This document shows, in pieces, positions 28,104-36,585 of a stretch of 64,000 bases of DNA. Position 1 is the stretch's first letter. The number at the start of each line of letters is the position of its first letter. The notes under the pieces are model-generated. The model saw only the letters and a list, made by a program, of their open reading frames with translations, searched no databases and was not told the DNA's origin. The stretch covers positions 62,001 through 126,000 of the forward strand of contig NZ_JAKGAP010000014.1 in assembly GCF_021532375.1 (NCBI RefSeq), written 5' to 3'. Origin of the DNA: Paenibacillus alkaliterrae (GTDB lineage: Bacteria; Bacillota; Bacilli; Paenibacillales; Paenibacillaceae). Both the position numbers and the translations under genes were made by a program.

Positions 28104-28247
28104 ATGGAAAATCAAACGCACAAAGGCAACTACAAAGGCACAACGAACATGAAAGCAAAGAATCAGGATATGGCCTTCGTTAACGACAACTTGGAGGATG
28201 CCAAATCCGTTACGAACTTTTCCACAAAGAAGAAAAAAACCGATTAG
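28104..28247 (+). CDS. Small hydrophilic protein of unknown function
   Basis: A 47-residue frame starts at an ATG with AAGGAGTG 5 bases upstream. The product is hydrophilic with many Lys and Asn residues (NYKGTTNMKAKNQDMAFVN) and a Lys-rich C-terminus (STKKKKTD). I do not recognise the family. It resembles small spore proteins in size and composition only. A GGAAATACTA string at 28000-28009 fits a sigma-F/G -10 element, but the -35 is poor. It stands alone on the plus strand between ychF and the SLH gene, followed by a hairpin at 28297. Confidence 0.6.
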   Translation: MENQTHKGNYKGTTNMKAKNQDMAFVNDNLEDAKSVTNFSTKKKKTD

Positions 28248-28296
28248 TCTTCCTGTCTAAGAAAACCGCATGTGCGCGGAAGAACCGAGCATTAAA

Positions 28297-28342
28297 AGGG
28301 ACGAGAGAGTATCTTTTTATAAAATAACTCTCCTCTGTCCCT
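28297..28342. terminator. Hairpin between convergent small-protein and SLH genes
   Basis: AAGGGACGAGAGAGT pairs imperfectly with ACTCTCCTCTGTCCCTT around an AT-rich loop. On the minus strand TTTT follows. It lies between two converging genes and may serve both. Confidence 0.65.
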
Positions 28343-28359
28343 TATAACCAACAAATAAA

Positions 28360-28402
28360 CGGTCCGGGTGCTGCCAGCTTCTGAACTGGCTTGCCCGGAC
28401 CG
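28360..28402 (-). terminator. Terminator of the SLH/YcdB gene
   Basis: CGGTCCGGG (28360-28368) pairs with CCCGGACCG (28394-28402), with inner GCCAG/CTGGC. On the minus strand GTTTATTTGTT follows. It lies 97 bases past the stop of the 28499 gene. Confidence 0.7.
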
Positions 28403-28498
28403 CTGCCGTGTATTTCAGCAACTTTTACGCTCTTGCCAAACTCTTCTTACTATATATATGCGCTCTCTCCGCAGAGTGCGCGGTAAGGTCCCTGAGTA

Positions 28499-30883
28499 CT
28501 ACATCCGGATCGGGGCTTCCTGAAGCTCGGCCCGCGACTGCAGATAGCGGAAGAACGCGACGGACGCTTCGGCGCGTGTCACTTCCTTCGCCGGCAGAAA
28601 CTTGCCGTTCGATAAGGTCATGATTTTCAAGCCGACGACGATCGCTGCCTGTCCTTTGTTCGTAATTTGTGCCGAATCATCAAATGAGGATTTAAAAATA
28701 TCATCGTAATTGGCCAACGCGTTGTACCCAAGCGCCCGCACGATCAGCTCGGCCATTTCGTCACGGGATACCTTGCCCTCGGGATTGAAGGAGCCGTCGC
28801 CTACATCAATCAGATTCTGCTCCAAGGCGCTTTCCACATAGACGAAATAGCTGGAATCCGCAGAGACATCGTTAAAGGAAGCTTTCATTTGCGATTGATC
28901 CGCCATGGATAATAGACCGTACGTTTGTCCGCTGTTTCTCGCAAGAACGAGCATCTTGATCAGCTCTCCGCGCGTTACCTTTTCATTCGGCCGAACCTTG
29001 TCGTCCTTGATATCAAGCGCTTTGTAAGCGACCATCAGCTCCAGCTGACGCTGCGCCCAATGTCCCTCGATGTCCATCGCCTTCGGCTTCTCCAGCTGCG
29101 TGACTTCGCCCGTGCGTTCATTGCGCCATTCTCCCGTCACCGCGTCAAGCACTACCGATTCATCGATAAGGCGCGGCACCAGGCGATAGACCAGCTCCGC
29201 TTCCGTAATCGTCTTCACATTGTCCGCTTCGATTTCACCTGACGCCACCATAAGCTTATATTTCTCGATCGGGATCGGCTGTCCGTTCCATGAGAACTGC
29301 TGAACAAGGCGGTAGGTTAGCTGTGTGCGGTAATACGTTAACCAGCTGTCCACCGCTTTGTCCTTCGAAATAAGCTTCGGCGCCTTCTCAGGATAGGCAA
29401 AATCCGAAATATAAGCGTCGTAATTGACCACATCTCCCGTACTTGAATCTATCGAAACGTTGATGCTGTCGTACTGTACCGCAGCGCCATGCACCTTATG
29501 CACGAAGCTGAAATAGTACTGCCGGCTCTCGCCGCCGTTCATATCCTCGTATTGCTTCGGATCCGGCTTGAAGAAATAAAGCTCATGCGTCAGCCAAGGC
29601 AATTGCTTCTTCACCGCATCGACGGCGAGCGTCGAAGCTTGTTCGAGCGTCATATTCTGGCCGCTTGTCTGCGGCGGGTTATTATAATTGTAAATATAGA
29701 AGCTGCGAACGGCACCCGTACGGCCGTCAACGGAAGCGGAAGCACCTCCTGCATCCTTCCCGTCCTTCTTGATGCTCCAATTCAAATACCAATAGGCTTC
29801 CGTCCCGCCGCTGCCCTCATTATGGCTCTCGCTGTAGTTCGAGCTGTTCAGCTCCGCTTCTGCAGGCAGCTTGAACGCAGTCTTCACGGCGTCGGCTGCC
29901 TGCTTCTCGGTTACTTTGCCCGCTTTCGGCTCTTCACCTATCGGCTTATCCGTAACCGGTTTTTCCGATACGGTTCCGCCTCTGAAATAGCTCTCTTTCG
30001 ACTGGTCCTTCACCTCTCCAGTAGCCGCATCGATGGCAATCGGCTGCAGGCCGTAACTGAGCAAAGGCTCGCGTTTCCCTTGCGTTTTGTACGGCAAAAG
30101 ATAAGACAGCTCCGGAGACGCCGTCGCGCGCAGCTTCTCATTGGCTTGTTCGGGCGTCAGCTTCGAATCTACCTTCGGGAATTTCACCGTATCGTCCCAC
30201 CGGAAGGAATATCTTGTAATATGGCCCTCGCTATCGACCTCAAGCTCGATGAAATTATCGACGTACGGAATTTCATGGACCAAACGATCGTACCGAAGCA
30301 GGTGCCGCACCTCGCCTGTCAGCGGCGGGAGCAGCTGTACCCCGTAATCCGGATTATATTGAATCTGATTCTTATAGCCGCCTGCCACCGTGCCAATGAA
30401 ATCCAGAGCGATTTGCCCTGCCGCTTCACGCTCGACCTTTAGCGGATATGCAGGCTTTGCCGAAGGGTTATCCATGTAAGAATTAAATTCAAGAAGCTGC
30501 CCGCTGTCAGCATGAATGCGCACGTAAATGCTGCCGACATGTTTGCCGTTCGCCTTCTTTACGAAATCAAGGCCCCAAACGTTACGTTTGCCTCCAGCCA
30601 GCACATCCATCGAGAAGTTGGCTCCCTGGAGCGTAAATTCCTTCGGAATGCTGACATACTTTCTTGCGAGCGCCTCTGCCTGTTCCTTCGTTACGTCCGC
30701 ATCGGCCATTACTCCAGACGGATCTGCCATAGCGTCTCCTTCCAATGAAAATAACGTTTGTCCCGCATCGCCCGTCCTGATAGATTTGTTGGCGCTTTCA
30801 GCAAATGCCGCAGCCGGCAAGGCACTCATCAGCATAGCTGCAGAAAGCATAACCGCAAGCTTCGTTCGATTATTCTTCTTCAC
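28499..30883 (-). CDS. Secreted YcdB/YcdC-domain protein with three SLH domains
   Basis: The product has 794 residues. A Sec signal peptide (about 1-27, LPAAAFA cleavage region) comes first. Several PepSY-like YcdB/YcdC units follow to about residue 600; the repeated theme is TxEQAxxxA followed by a strand ending in G-x-L/V-x-x-Y/F, for example LTPEQANEKLRAT and ITRYSFRWD. Three S-layer homology domains close the protein (from about 615: DIEGHWAQRQLELMVA, then FNDVSADSSYFVYVESALEQ, then DDSAQITNKGQAAIVVGLKI), tethering it to the cell-wall polymer. The GTG at 30883 has GGAGG 8 bases upstream; longer frames lack the signal peptide at the N-terminus. Its biochemical role is unknown. Confidence 0.88.
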   Translation of the reverse strand: MKKNNRTKLAVMLSAAMLMSALPAAAFAESANKSIRTGDAGQTLFSLEGDAMADPSGVMADADVTKEQAEALARKYVSIPKEFTLQGANFSMDVLAGGKRNVWGLDFVKKANGKHVGSIYVRIHADSGQLLEFNSYMDNPSAKPAYPLKVEREAAGQIALDFIGTVAGGYKNQIQYNPDYGVQLLPPLTGEVRHLLRYDRLVHEIPYVDNFIELEVDSEGHITRYSFRWDDTVKFPKVDSKLTPEQANEKLRATASPELSYLLPYKTQGKREPLLSYGLQPIAIDAATGEVKDQSKESYFRGGTVSEKPVTDKPIGEEPKAGKVTEKQAADAVKTAFKLPAEAELNSSNYSESHNEGSGGTEAYWYLNWSIKKDGKDAGGASASVDGRTGAVRSFYIYNYNNPPQTSGQNMTLEQASTLAVDAVKKQLPWLTHELYFFKPDPKQYEDMNGGESRQYYFSFVHKVHGAAVQYDSINVSIDSSTGDVVNYDAYISDFAYPEKAPKLISKDKAVDSWLTYYRTQLTYRLVQQFSWNGQPIPIEKYKLMVASGEIEADNVKTITEAELVYRLVPRLIDESVVLDAVTGEWRNERTGEVTQLEKPKAMDIEGHWAQRQLELMVAYKALDIKDDKVRPNEKVTRGELIKMLVLARNSGQTYGLLSMADQSQMKASFNDVSADSSYFVYVESALEQNLIDVGDGSFNPEGKVSRDEMAELIVRALGYNALANYDDIFKSSFDDSAQITNKGQAAIVVGLKIMTLSNGKFLPAKEVTRAEASVAFFRYLQSRAELQEAPIRM

Positions 30884-30960
30884 CGCTTCACCCTCCAATG
30901 CTTTTCCAATATATACATGAATTAGACGCGCATTAAAGTTGCGAAGTTGCACAATAAGCA

Positions 30961-31011
30961 AAAAAAATATCGCCTGCCACTCAGCCTTTGCTGAGCGGCA
31001 GACGATATTTT
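30961..31011 (-). terminator. Terminator of trxA
   Basis: On the minus strand AAAATATCGTCTGCC pairs with GGCAGGCGATATTTT, with CTCAGC/GCTGAG at the top, followed by eight T. It is 26 bases past the trxA stop. Confidence 0.92.
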
Positions 31012-31036
31012 ACGATTATGCCAAAAGCGGTATAGC

Positions 31037-31348
31037 TTACATCTGACCGGAGATTTTCGATTTCAAAGCATCCTTGCTTTGAACGCCGACCATCTTGTCA
31101 ACGGGTTGGCCGTCTTTGAACAAAATTAGCGTCGGGATACTCATAACGCCGAACTGAGATGCTAATTCAGGCTCTTCGTCGACGTTAATTTTCGCGATTA
31201 CCGCTTGGCCTGCAAGCTCAGTGGAGAGTTCCTCCACGATTGGAAGCTGCATTTTGCAAGGTCCGCACCAAGGTGCCCAGAAGTCTACAAGAGCAACGCC
31301 GTTTTCAACGCTTTGTGCAAAGTTATCTTTCGTCAATGCTACTGCCAT
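31037..31348 (-). CDS. trxA: Thioredoxin
   Basis: This is the general disulfide reductase. From the ATG at 31348 (GAGG 9 bases upstream) the product has 103 residues. The active site is [15 protein letters not shown], the cis-Pro lies in [11 protein letters not shown], and the buried aspartate segment is ALVDFWAPW. Length and motifs are standard. It is a single-gene unit ending in a strong terminator. Confidence 0.97.
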   Translation of the reverse strand: MAVALTKDNFAQSVENGVALVDFWAPWCGPCKMQLPIVEELSTELAGQAVIAKINVDEEPELASQFGVMSIPTLILFKDGQPVDKMVGVQSKDALKSKISGQM

Positions 31349-31421
31349 TACAATCATCCTCTCCAAACAATGTGTATGATTAAGGGAATACCCGTCTCAC
31401 CGTTCGTTGAAACATCAATTG

Positions 31422-31841
31422 CTAACCGCATGCGTGAATCTGCTGCAATACATCCTCAATCGTTATCGCGCTAAAATGGCTTTCCAGCTGCTTCTCCGCT
31501 GTGCAGAATATACCGAACATCACCTGATTCATATTCGATCCTACTAAGCAATCCATCTCCGGATTGCCCGAGCACCAGCTCGGGATAAGCGAGCCCTGCG
31601 CCATTACGCGGTAAATATCGGCCAGCGTCACCACGCTCGGATCAATTGTCAGCCTGTAGCCGCCGCCTGAGCCTTCGCGCGTATCCACAAAACCGCTGCG
31701 GCGCAAACCGCTCATCACCTTCCGAACGCGTGCGGAGTGAGTGCCTACGTTCTCGGCAATCATGTCGCTGCTCGCCATTCTCTCCGGCAAATAAGCCAAG
31801 TAAACGAGACTGTGTACGGCAATTGTAAATTCGCTGTTCAC
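31422..31841 (-). CDS. Rrf2-family transcriptional regulator
   Basis: This 139-residue winged-helix regulator starts at a GTG with GGGAGG upstream. The helix-turn-helix lies in SSDMIAENVGTHSARVRKVMS and the wing in GSGGGYRLTID. Cysteines occur in SWCSGNPEMDC and FGIFC, spaced differently from the three-Cys cluster of IscR, so it is closer to YwnA-like or redox/NO-sensing members. Its own promoter carries a perfect inverted repeat over the -10 region (31865-31887), so autorepression is likely. Confidence 0.88.
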   Translation of the reverse strand: MNSEFTIAVHSLVYLAYLPERMASSDMIAENVGTHSARVRKVMSGLRRSGFVDTREGSGGGYRLTIDPSVVTLADIYRVMAQGSLIPSWCSGNPEMDCLVGSNMNQVMFGIFCTAEKQLESHFSAITIEDVLQQIHACG

Positions 31842-31864
31842 TGTATACGGCCTCCCTGTCTGGT

Positions 31865-31899
31865 ACTGTAATTTTATCAGTTACAGTTACGTTTGTCAA
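31865..31899 (-). promoter_or_regulatory. Promoter and operator of the Rrf2 gene
   Basis: On the minus strand TTGACA (31899-31894), 17 bases, TAAAAT (31876-31871). A perfect inverted repeat ACTGTAA-N9-TTACAGT (31865-31871, 31881-31887) overlaps the -10 box and spacer, the right place for autorepression by the Rrf2 protein. Confidence 0.78.
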
Positions 31900-32122
31900 C
31901 AGTCAGGCAGTCAAATCCCATATCTAGCTTGCGACAAGTCCCATGACCTTATTCATCTGCATCAATCCCGGTTTATTTTCAAAAATATTCTATTATATAT
32001 AAATTCATATTGGTATAACCAAGAAGTTATTGAAATTAATAGTTTCTTCTTCTTTCAATGTCTTTCGTTCGCGCATGTATATAACCCGCTAAAAATGGAC
32101 ATAATAGATTGCGCTCAAATTG

Positions 32123-32151
32123 TTGCAAACCCTCCTTTATAATGCTAACAT
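32123..32151 (+). promoter_or_regulatory. Sigma-A promoter of the acyltransferase-oxidoreductase fusion gene
   Basis: TTGCAA (32123-32128), 17 bases, TAACAT (32146-32151), ending 45 bases before the ATG. The rest of the 32-kb-side gap (31900-32122) is AT-rich and shows no gene. Confidence 0.5.
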
Positions 32152-32195
32152 CGAAATGTTGTTCAACACTATAACTGTTGAGGAAAGGTTTGATT

Positions 32196-35100
32196 ATGAA
32201 TACGAGCACGACTAAAAAAAATGAGCACATTCCAGAGCTTCAGCTCGTTAGAGTTTTGGCTATTATTGGCGTTCTTTCTGTTCACGCAAGCGCCTCTGCT
32301 ATTGGTTCCATGAAAGAATCAGGCTATTATTTCTTTTATAATTTTGTAAATATTTTCATGAAGTTCGGAACGCCTACCTTTATATTATTAAGCAGTTTTG
32401 TCTTATTTTACAGCTACTATTCCCGTCCGGTTGACCGCAAGCTGATTACGGGTTTTTATAAGAAACGGCTTCTTTATATTATTATTCCATATATTGTGTT
32501 CTCAACCTTTTATTTTGTTTTAGGACGCTTTCTAGCAGACCTTCCGCTTTTATCCTACGATTCTTTAAGCAATTATTGGGAGAGGCTGAGCACAGGCAAA
32601 GCTTTCGCGCATCTATATTTTGTTTATATTAGCATTCAATTCTATCTATTGTTTCCAATCGTGCTTTGGCTTGCAAAAAAATGGCGCCCGCTCGTTCATT
32701 GGTTGATTCCGATAGGTTTCGCTCTTCAATGGGGCTTCGTATTAATGAATAAATACTATTGGCAGGTTGCGAATAAGGGAAGCTGGTCGCTGTCCTATTT
32801 CTCCTTCTTTTTCTTAGGGGCCGCATTAGGCATTTATTACCCGAAGATTAAAAACTGGCTGATCATTAATAAGCAAAACGCCAACGGCTACCGCATCACG
32901 GCTTGGACCTTTGTATGGCTGGCTTGGCTGGGACTCGCTTTGGCTCATGTCACCATTTATTACAATAACCGTTCCTTTGAAATAAAATACAATTCGCTTT
33001 TATTTGAATTCTTATGGAATTTTCATTCCATCTTTTCCGCTTTGGTTCTTATACAGGCTGCTTTCCTGATCTACCGCAGCTTTCCGTCTTTCGTTGCTAA
33101 ACCGTTATACCGGCTGGGCCAATTGTCATTCGGCATTTATCTCATCCATTTATTTTTCCTGTCCTTTATATACGATCGATACATGCCGCAATTCGGCATA
33201 TCGTGGGTGGCCCATTTCAGTTATTTAGGAAGCTGGCTGTTTATGCTTATCGCATCATGGGCTGCGGTCGCATTAACGGCGAGATTCATTCCTTTCTCCT
33301 GGATCGTGTTCGGCAATGTGCCAGGGGCTAAAAATAAGCTGCACATCACCAAAAAGAAAATGATTACCGCAGGCGCCGCTATCGTCATTCTCGCTTCTTC
33401 CGTCGTGATCGGCGTATGGATCAAATCGGCCGAAACGGAAAATACACATGAGCGGCAGCCTTTAATCGAGGTGGTTTCCGAAGAAACGGTTAATGAAACT
33501 TATGATGTCATCGTTGCAGGAACGGATCCTGAAGGCATAGCAGCCGCCGTATCCGCAGCCCGCAATGGATTAAAGGTACTTCTTGTTGACGGCAAAAACC
33601 GGGAAATACTCGGTGGGCTTATGACCGTCGGCGGACTCAATACACTCGATAATAATAATTCGCCGATAAAATCAGCAATTCCCGGCAAGCACATTTTTTT
33701 GAACAAAGGCATATTTCAGGAATTGTACGATCATATAGAGGGTACCTCTTTCGATACGAATACAGCTGCTAACGCATTTTATAAATTAGTCTCCAACGAA
33801 CCTAATATCGATTTGGTCATGAAGGTGCAAAGCATGGCGCCGATCATGGGTTCAAGCAGCAGCGGAGGCGCGTCGATTGACGGTCTTCGTATCGTGAAGG
33901 AAGACGGAACGGAGCAAAGCATACTGGCACAGGCTGTCATCGATGCAACGCAGGACGGCGATATTGCCGCTGCTGCCGGAGCGCCTTTCACGATCGGACG
34001 CGAGGATCTAAACAGGCCCGAGGCGCAAATGGCTGCAACGCTCGTCTTCAAGCTGAGCGGCGTCACTCAGCAAATTTGGAATTCCTTCGGACAGCACAAG
34101 TTATCCGGCGTAGATTCCATGAGCGGCTGGGGCTTCCCGGATGCCAAGGATTACGTCTCGTCCGATCCGGAGCGCGTCAAGATGCGCGGCCTCAATATCG
34201 GCAGGCAAAACGACAATACGATTCTGATTAATGCGATGCATATTTTCAATGTCGATCCGCTTGATCCGAAATCAGTCGAAGCGGCATTGGAGGTTGGACG
34301 CGCTGAAGCCCCGCGAATCGTTGATTATTTAAAGAAAACATTCGCCGAATTCAAGGATCTTGAATTTGCAGGCACGGCGGATGAGCTGTATATCAGGGAA
34401 TCGCGTCACTTCCAAGGGGAATATCGTCTGACGATGGCCGACGTGATGGATAATCGCGATCACTGGGATGCGATTGCTTACGGCTCCTACGATGTCGACA
34501 TTCAAAGCGCGCATTATAAGGACGAGGGCATTATTATGATGTCCCCTTTGCAATATGGCGTTCCATTCCGGACGCTCGTACCGCTGAAGGTCGATGATTT
34601 GCTTATCGTCGGTAGAGCGGCCAGCTTCGATTCTATGCCGCACGGCAGCGCGCGGGTTATCCCGCTTGGAATGGCAACCGCAGAAGCGGCAGGAGCAGCC
34701 GTGAAGCTTGCCATCGATAACGGCATTACGGTGAGAGAGCTGTCAAAATCCGAAGAGCTTATTGTCCGCCTTCGTTCCCATCTGGAGGAGCAGGGCATGG
34801 ATCTTAAGATGAATGATTTCGAACCGCTGGCCTATACGAAGCACAAAGCTTACAAAGCGCTGATTGCCGCTGTGAGCATGATGAATACGAGCGGCGCCTA
34901 TGACAACAGCAACTTTGAACTGGACGCCGCATCGAACGCAGAGCGCTACGTTTTCAAATTGCTCAATGTGATGAAGCTGCATCCGGATTATTTCCCAGGG
35001 GATCCTGACGCAGCTATTACGAATATCCCAAATGCAATCGATCAGCCTTTAACACTGTCACAAGCGATTCTAACCATCGCCTATGCGATCGATACCGCGA

Positions 35101-35258
35101 ACGTCGGCGCACTAACGCTTGACGAGATGCTGGGCCGCGGCTGGATCATGCAGGAAACAATCGACGCCATTACAGACCAGTCGGCCATTACGAATGGCGA
35201 ATCGTTTATGCTGATTAGAGATGTAGTCGAGTATTATGCCATGACTGTTTACGAGTAA
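32196..35258 (+). CDS. Acyltransferase-3 membrane protein fused to an FAD-dependent oxidoreductase
   Basis: The product has 1020 residues. Residues about 10-380 form a multi-pass acyltransferase-3 (OafA/YrhL-like) domain: it opens LQLVRVLAIIGVLSVHASAS, and about ten hydrophobic helices follow. A further helix at about 389-410 (MITAGAAIVILASSVVIGVW) leads into a soluble FAD-dependent oxidoreductase domain of the PF12831 type: YDVIVAGTDPEGIAAAVSAA at about 436, LGGLMTVGGLNT, VIDATQDGDIAAAAGAPF, and ESRHFQGEYRLT. In known acyltransferase-3 fusions the extra helix places an SGNH domain outside the cell; by analogy the FAD domain may be extracellular. The frame is continuous and the ATG has AGGAAAGG 7 bases upstream. 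The first 1.2 kb is visibly richer in A+T than the second half. Substrate unknown. Confidence 0.85.
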   Translation: MNTSTTKKNEHIPELQLVRVLAIIGVLSVHASASAIGSMKESGYYFFYNFVNIFMKFGTPTFILLSSFVLFYSYYSRPVDRKLITGFYKKRLLYIIIPYIVFSTFYFVLGRFLADLPLLSYDSLSNYWERLSTGKAFAHLYFVYISIQFYLLFPIVLWLAKKWRPLVHWLIPIGFALQWGFVLMNKYYWQVANKGSWSLSYFSFFFLGAALGIYYPKIKNWLIINKQNANGYRITAWTFVWLAWLGLALAHVTIYYNNRSFEIKYNSLLFEFLWNFHSIFSALVLIQAAFLIYRSFPSFVAKPLYRLGQLSFGIYLIHLFFLSFIYDRYMPQFGISWVAHFSYLGSWLFMLIASWAAVALTARFIPFSWIVFGNVPGAKNKLHITKKKMITAGAAIVILASSVVIGVWIKSAETENTHERQPLIEVVSEETVNETYDVIVAGTDPEGIAAAVSAARNGLKVLLVDGKNREILGGLMTVGGLNTLDNNNSPIKSAIPGKHIFLNKGIFQELYDHIEGTSFDTNTAANAFYKLVSNEPNIDLVMKVQSMAPIMGSSSSGGASIDGLRIVKEDGTEQSILAQAVIDATQDGDIAAAAGAPFTIGREDLNRPEAQMAATLVFKLSGVTQQIWNSFGQHKLSGVDSMSGWGFPDAKDYVSSDPERVKMRGLNIGRQNDNTILINAMHIFNVDPLDPKSVEAALEVGRAEAPRIVDYLKKTFAEFKDLEFAGTADELYIRESRHFQGEYRLTMADVMDNRDHWDAIAYGSYDVDIQSAHYKDEGIIMMSPLQYGVPFRTLVPLKVDDLLIVGRAASFDSMPHGSARVIPLGMATAEAAGAAVKLAIDNGITVRELSKSEELIVRLRSHLEEQGMDLKMNDFEPLAYTKHKAYKALIAAVSMMNTSGAYDNSNFELDAASNAERYVFKLLNVMKLHPDYFPGDPDAAITNIPNAIDQPLTLSQAILTIAYAIDTANVGALTLDEMLGRGWIMQETIDAITDQSAITNGESFMLIRDVVEYYAMTVYE

Positions 35259-35280
35259 AATAACGGAAGAGGCCATCTCA

Positions 35281-35337
35281 AACCAAAACAATGAACCGGT
35301 CAAGGGACTATCCTTGGCCGGTTCGTTGTTTTGGTTT
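35281..35337 (+). terminator. Terminator of the fusion gene
   Basis: AACCAAAACAATGAACCGG pairs with CCGGTTCGTTGTTTTGGTT, with CAAGG/CCTTG at the top, followed by a short T-run. It begins 22 bases past the stop. Confidence 0.85.
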
Positions 35338-35460
35338 AGCGATCCTTCCCGCTGCCTATGCAGCTTCAACCGCGATGGCCTGTCATATTCACAGAATTCG
35401 TTTTGTTTGTCATGTTTGGGCCTACCTGCTGAATAAACATATAGCGTACTTCTGAATCCC

Positions 35461-35513
35461 GTTTTACTTTGTAAAGGAAGCTCTTGCTTTCGAAGCGAGT
35501 TTTACTTTGTAAA
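35461..35513 (+). promoter_or_regulatory. Two copies of a TTTTAC-TTT-GTAAA inverted repeat
   Basis: GTTTTACTTTGTAAA occurs at 35461-35475 and again, identically, at 35499-35513, 38 bases apart. Each copy is a palindrome TTTTAC-TTT-GTAAA. The second ends 6 bases before the AGGAGG of the next gene. Paired identical operators for a dimeric regulator are likely; the regulator is not known. Confidence 0.6.
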
Positions 35514-35533
35514 ACTTTAGGAGGTGAGTGAAA

Positions 35534-35743
35534 ATGGCGCTATTTTGGAATCGTTGGGTTGCTGTTCGCACGGAGGGCGGCTCTAGATTGGAGCTTATAG
35601 ACCGTCTGGAGGCGCATTTTAAAGCAAACGGCTTAAAAACCAAGATTACCATTGAGGGCAATTCCTTAAAACGGATTCATGTGCTTAAGAAGGACGCCGA
35701 CCAGGCAAAAGTGCTGCTGGACGCTTTCGACGAGGAGCATTAA
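35534..35743 (+). CDS. Small conserved-looking protein of unknown function
   Basis: A 69-residue protein starts at an ATG with AGGAGG 9 bases upstream, an ideal site. It reads ALFWNRWVAVRTEGGSRLEL, then a helix (IDRLEAHFKANGL), two strands (KTKITIEG, KRIHVLKK) and a last helix DADQAKVLLDAFDEEH. This alpha-beta order resembles the DUF2007 signal-transducer fold, but the match is too weak for a family name. Paired palindromes upstream suggest regulated expression, and a terminator follows. Confidence 0.75.
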   Translation: MALFWNRWVAVRTEGGSRLELIDRLEAHFKANGLKTKITIEGNSLKRIHVLKKDADQAKVLLDAFDEEH

Positions 35744-35781
35744 TGCGAGTCCGCAACGGTTTCACCAGAGCATGGCAATGC

Positions 35782-35817
35782 AAAGCAGCGGCCCCCTTGG
35801 CGGGAGCCGCTGCTTTT
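35782..35817 (+). terminator. Terminator of the 35534 gene
   Basis: AAAGCAGCGGC (35782-35792) and GCCGCTGCTTT (35806-35816) form a perfect 11-bp stem ending in a short T-run. It may also serve the convergent SMR operon. Confidence 0.85.
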
Positions 35818-35881
35818 GGCTTCACGATTAAGACGAACGGCCTTGCGCCCCTCTCCCTCAGTCCGCATGCTTAAATCATCC

Positions 35882-36205
35882 TTAATGACCGCCGCTCACT
35901 ACCTTAAGTCCGATGACGCCTGCAATAATCATCGACAGAAACAGCATTTTGCGCCAATCCCGCGATTCCCCGAACACGAGCATCCCCAGCACGACGCTGC
36001 CGATTGAACCGATTCCCGTCCATATCCCGTAAGCCGTGCTTATCGGTATCGTCTGCAGCGCCTTCGATAAAAAATAGAAGCTTATGAAGCCGGCGACGAT
36101 TGCGCCAACCGTCCCCTTCCACCGTTTGAAGCCGTCGGACAGCTTGATAAACGTTATGCCGCCTACCTCGCCCAAGCCCGATATGATTAAGAAAATCCAC
36201 GCCAT
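35882..36205 (-). CDS. SMR-family efflux pump subunit (YkkD-like)
   Basis: This 107-residue protein has four membrane helices. The conserved membrane glutamate lies in LIISGLGEVGGITF, and the SMR signature is PISTAYGIWTGIGSIGSVVLG. It lies 2 bases after a second SMR gene, so the two probably form a heteromeric pump like YkkCD or EbrAB of Bacillus. Substrates of such pairs are cationic drugs or guanidinium; the sequence does not decide. Control is likely by the TetR gene at the front of the operon. Confidence 0.9.
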   Translation of the reverse strand: MAWIFLIISGLGEVGGITFIKLSDGFKRWKGTVGAIVAGFISFYFLSKALQTIPISTAYGIWTGIGSIGSVVLGMLVFGESRDWRKMLFLSMIIAGVIGLKVVSGGH

Positions 36206-36207
36206 GA

Positions 36208-36579
36208 TTAAGAACCTGCCTTTTCGACTTCTTGAATGCCCATACTATCGTCAGCCGACTTTTCCTTGGATACCAGCTTCAGGCCGACGATACCGCCTAC
36301 TAGCAGCGTAATGAAAAATAACCTCCAAAAATCGGCCGGCTCGTTCAGCACGAATATACCGGCAATGACCGTACCTGCCGTACCGATTCCCGTGAACATC
36401 GCGTACGCGACTCCAATCTCGATCGTCCGTATCGCCCGCGCGAACAGCATGAAGCTGGCGGTTAGCAATACGACCGTAATAAGACTTGGCACCAGCTGCG
36501 TGAAGCCCTCCGAATATTTCAGTCCAAATGTCCAGCCGATCTCCAGGAAGCCGGCTAACAGCAAATATACCCACTGCAT
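36208..36579 (-). CDS. SMR-family efflux pump subunit (YkkC-like)
   Basis: This 123-residue four-helix protein is the partner of the next gene. It starts MQWVYLLLAGFLEIGWTFGL, with the essential membrane Glu, and contains IGVAYAMFTGIGTAGTVIAG. The C-terminus has a hydrophilic extension of about 20 residues. The GLEIGW-like motif and the LKYSEGF segment resemble the guanidinium exporter subfamily (Gdx/SugE). It lies 6 bases after the TetR gene, so the three form an operon. Confidence 0.9.
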   Translation of the reverse strand: MQWVYLLLAGFLEIGWTFGLKYSEGFTQLVPSLITVVLLTASFMLFARAIRTIEIGVAYAMFTGIGTAGTVIAGIFVLNEPADFWRLFFITLLVGGIVGLKLVSKEKSADDSMGIQEVEKAGS

Positions 36580-36585
36580 CGCTAT

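Noticed and set aside
29489-30442. 317-codon plus-strand frame
   Set aside because: It is antisense to the SLH/YcdB protein gene and is a by-product of its codon composition.
32036-32230. 64-codon minus-strand frame upstream of the fusion gene
   Set aside because: No ribosome-binding site, no recognisable motif, and it overlaps the start of the plus-strand fusion gene and its promoter.
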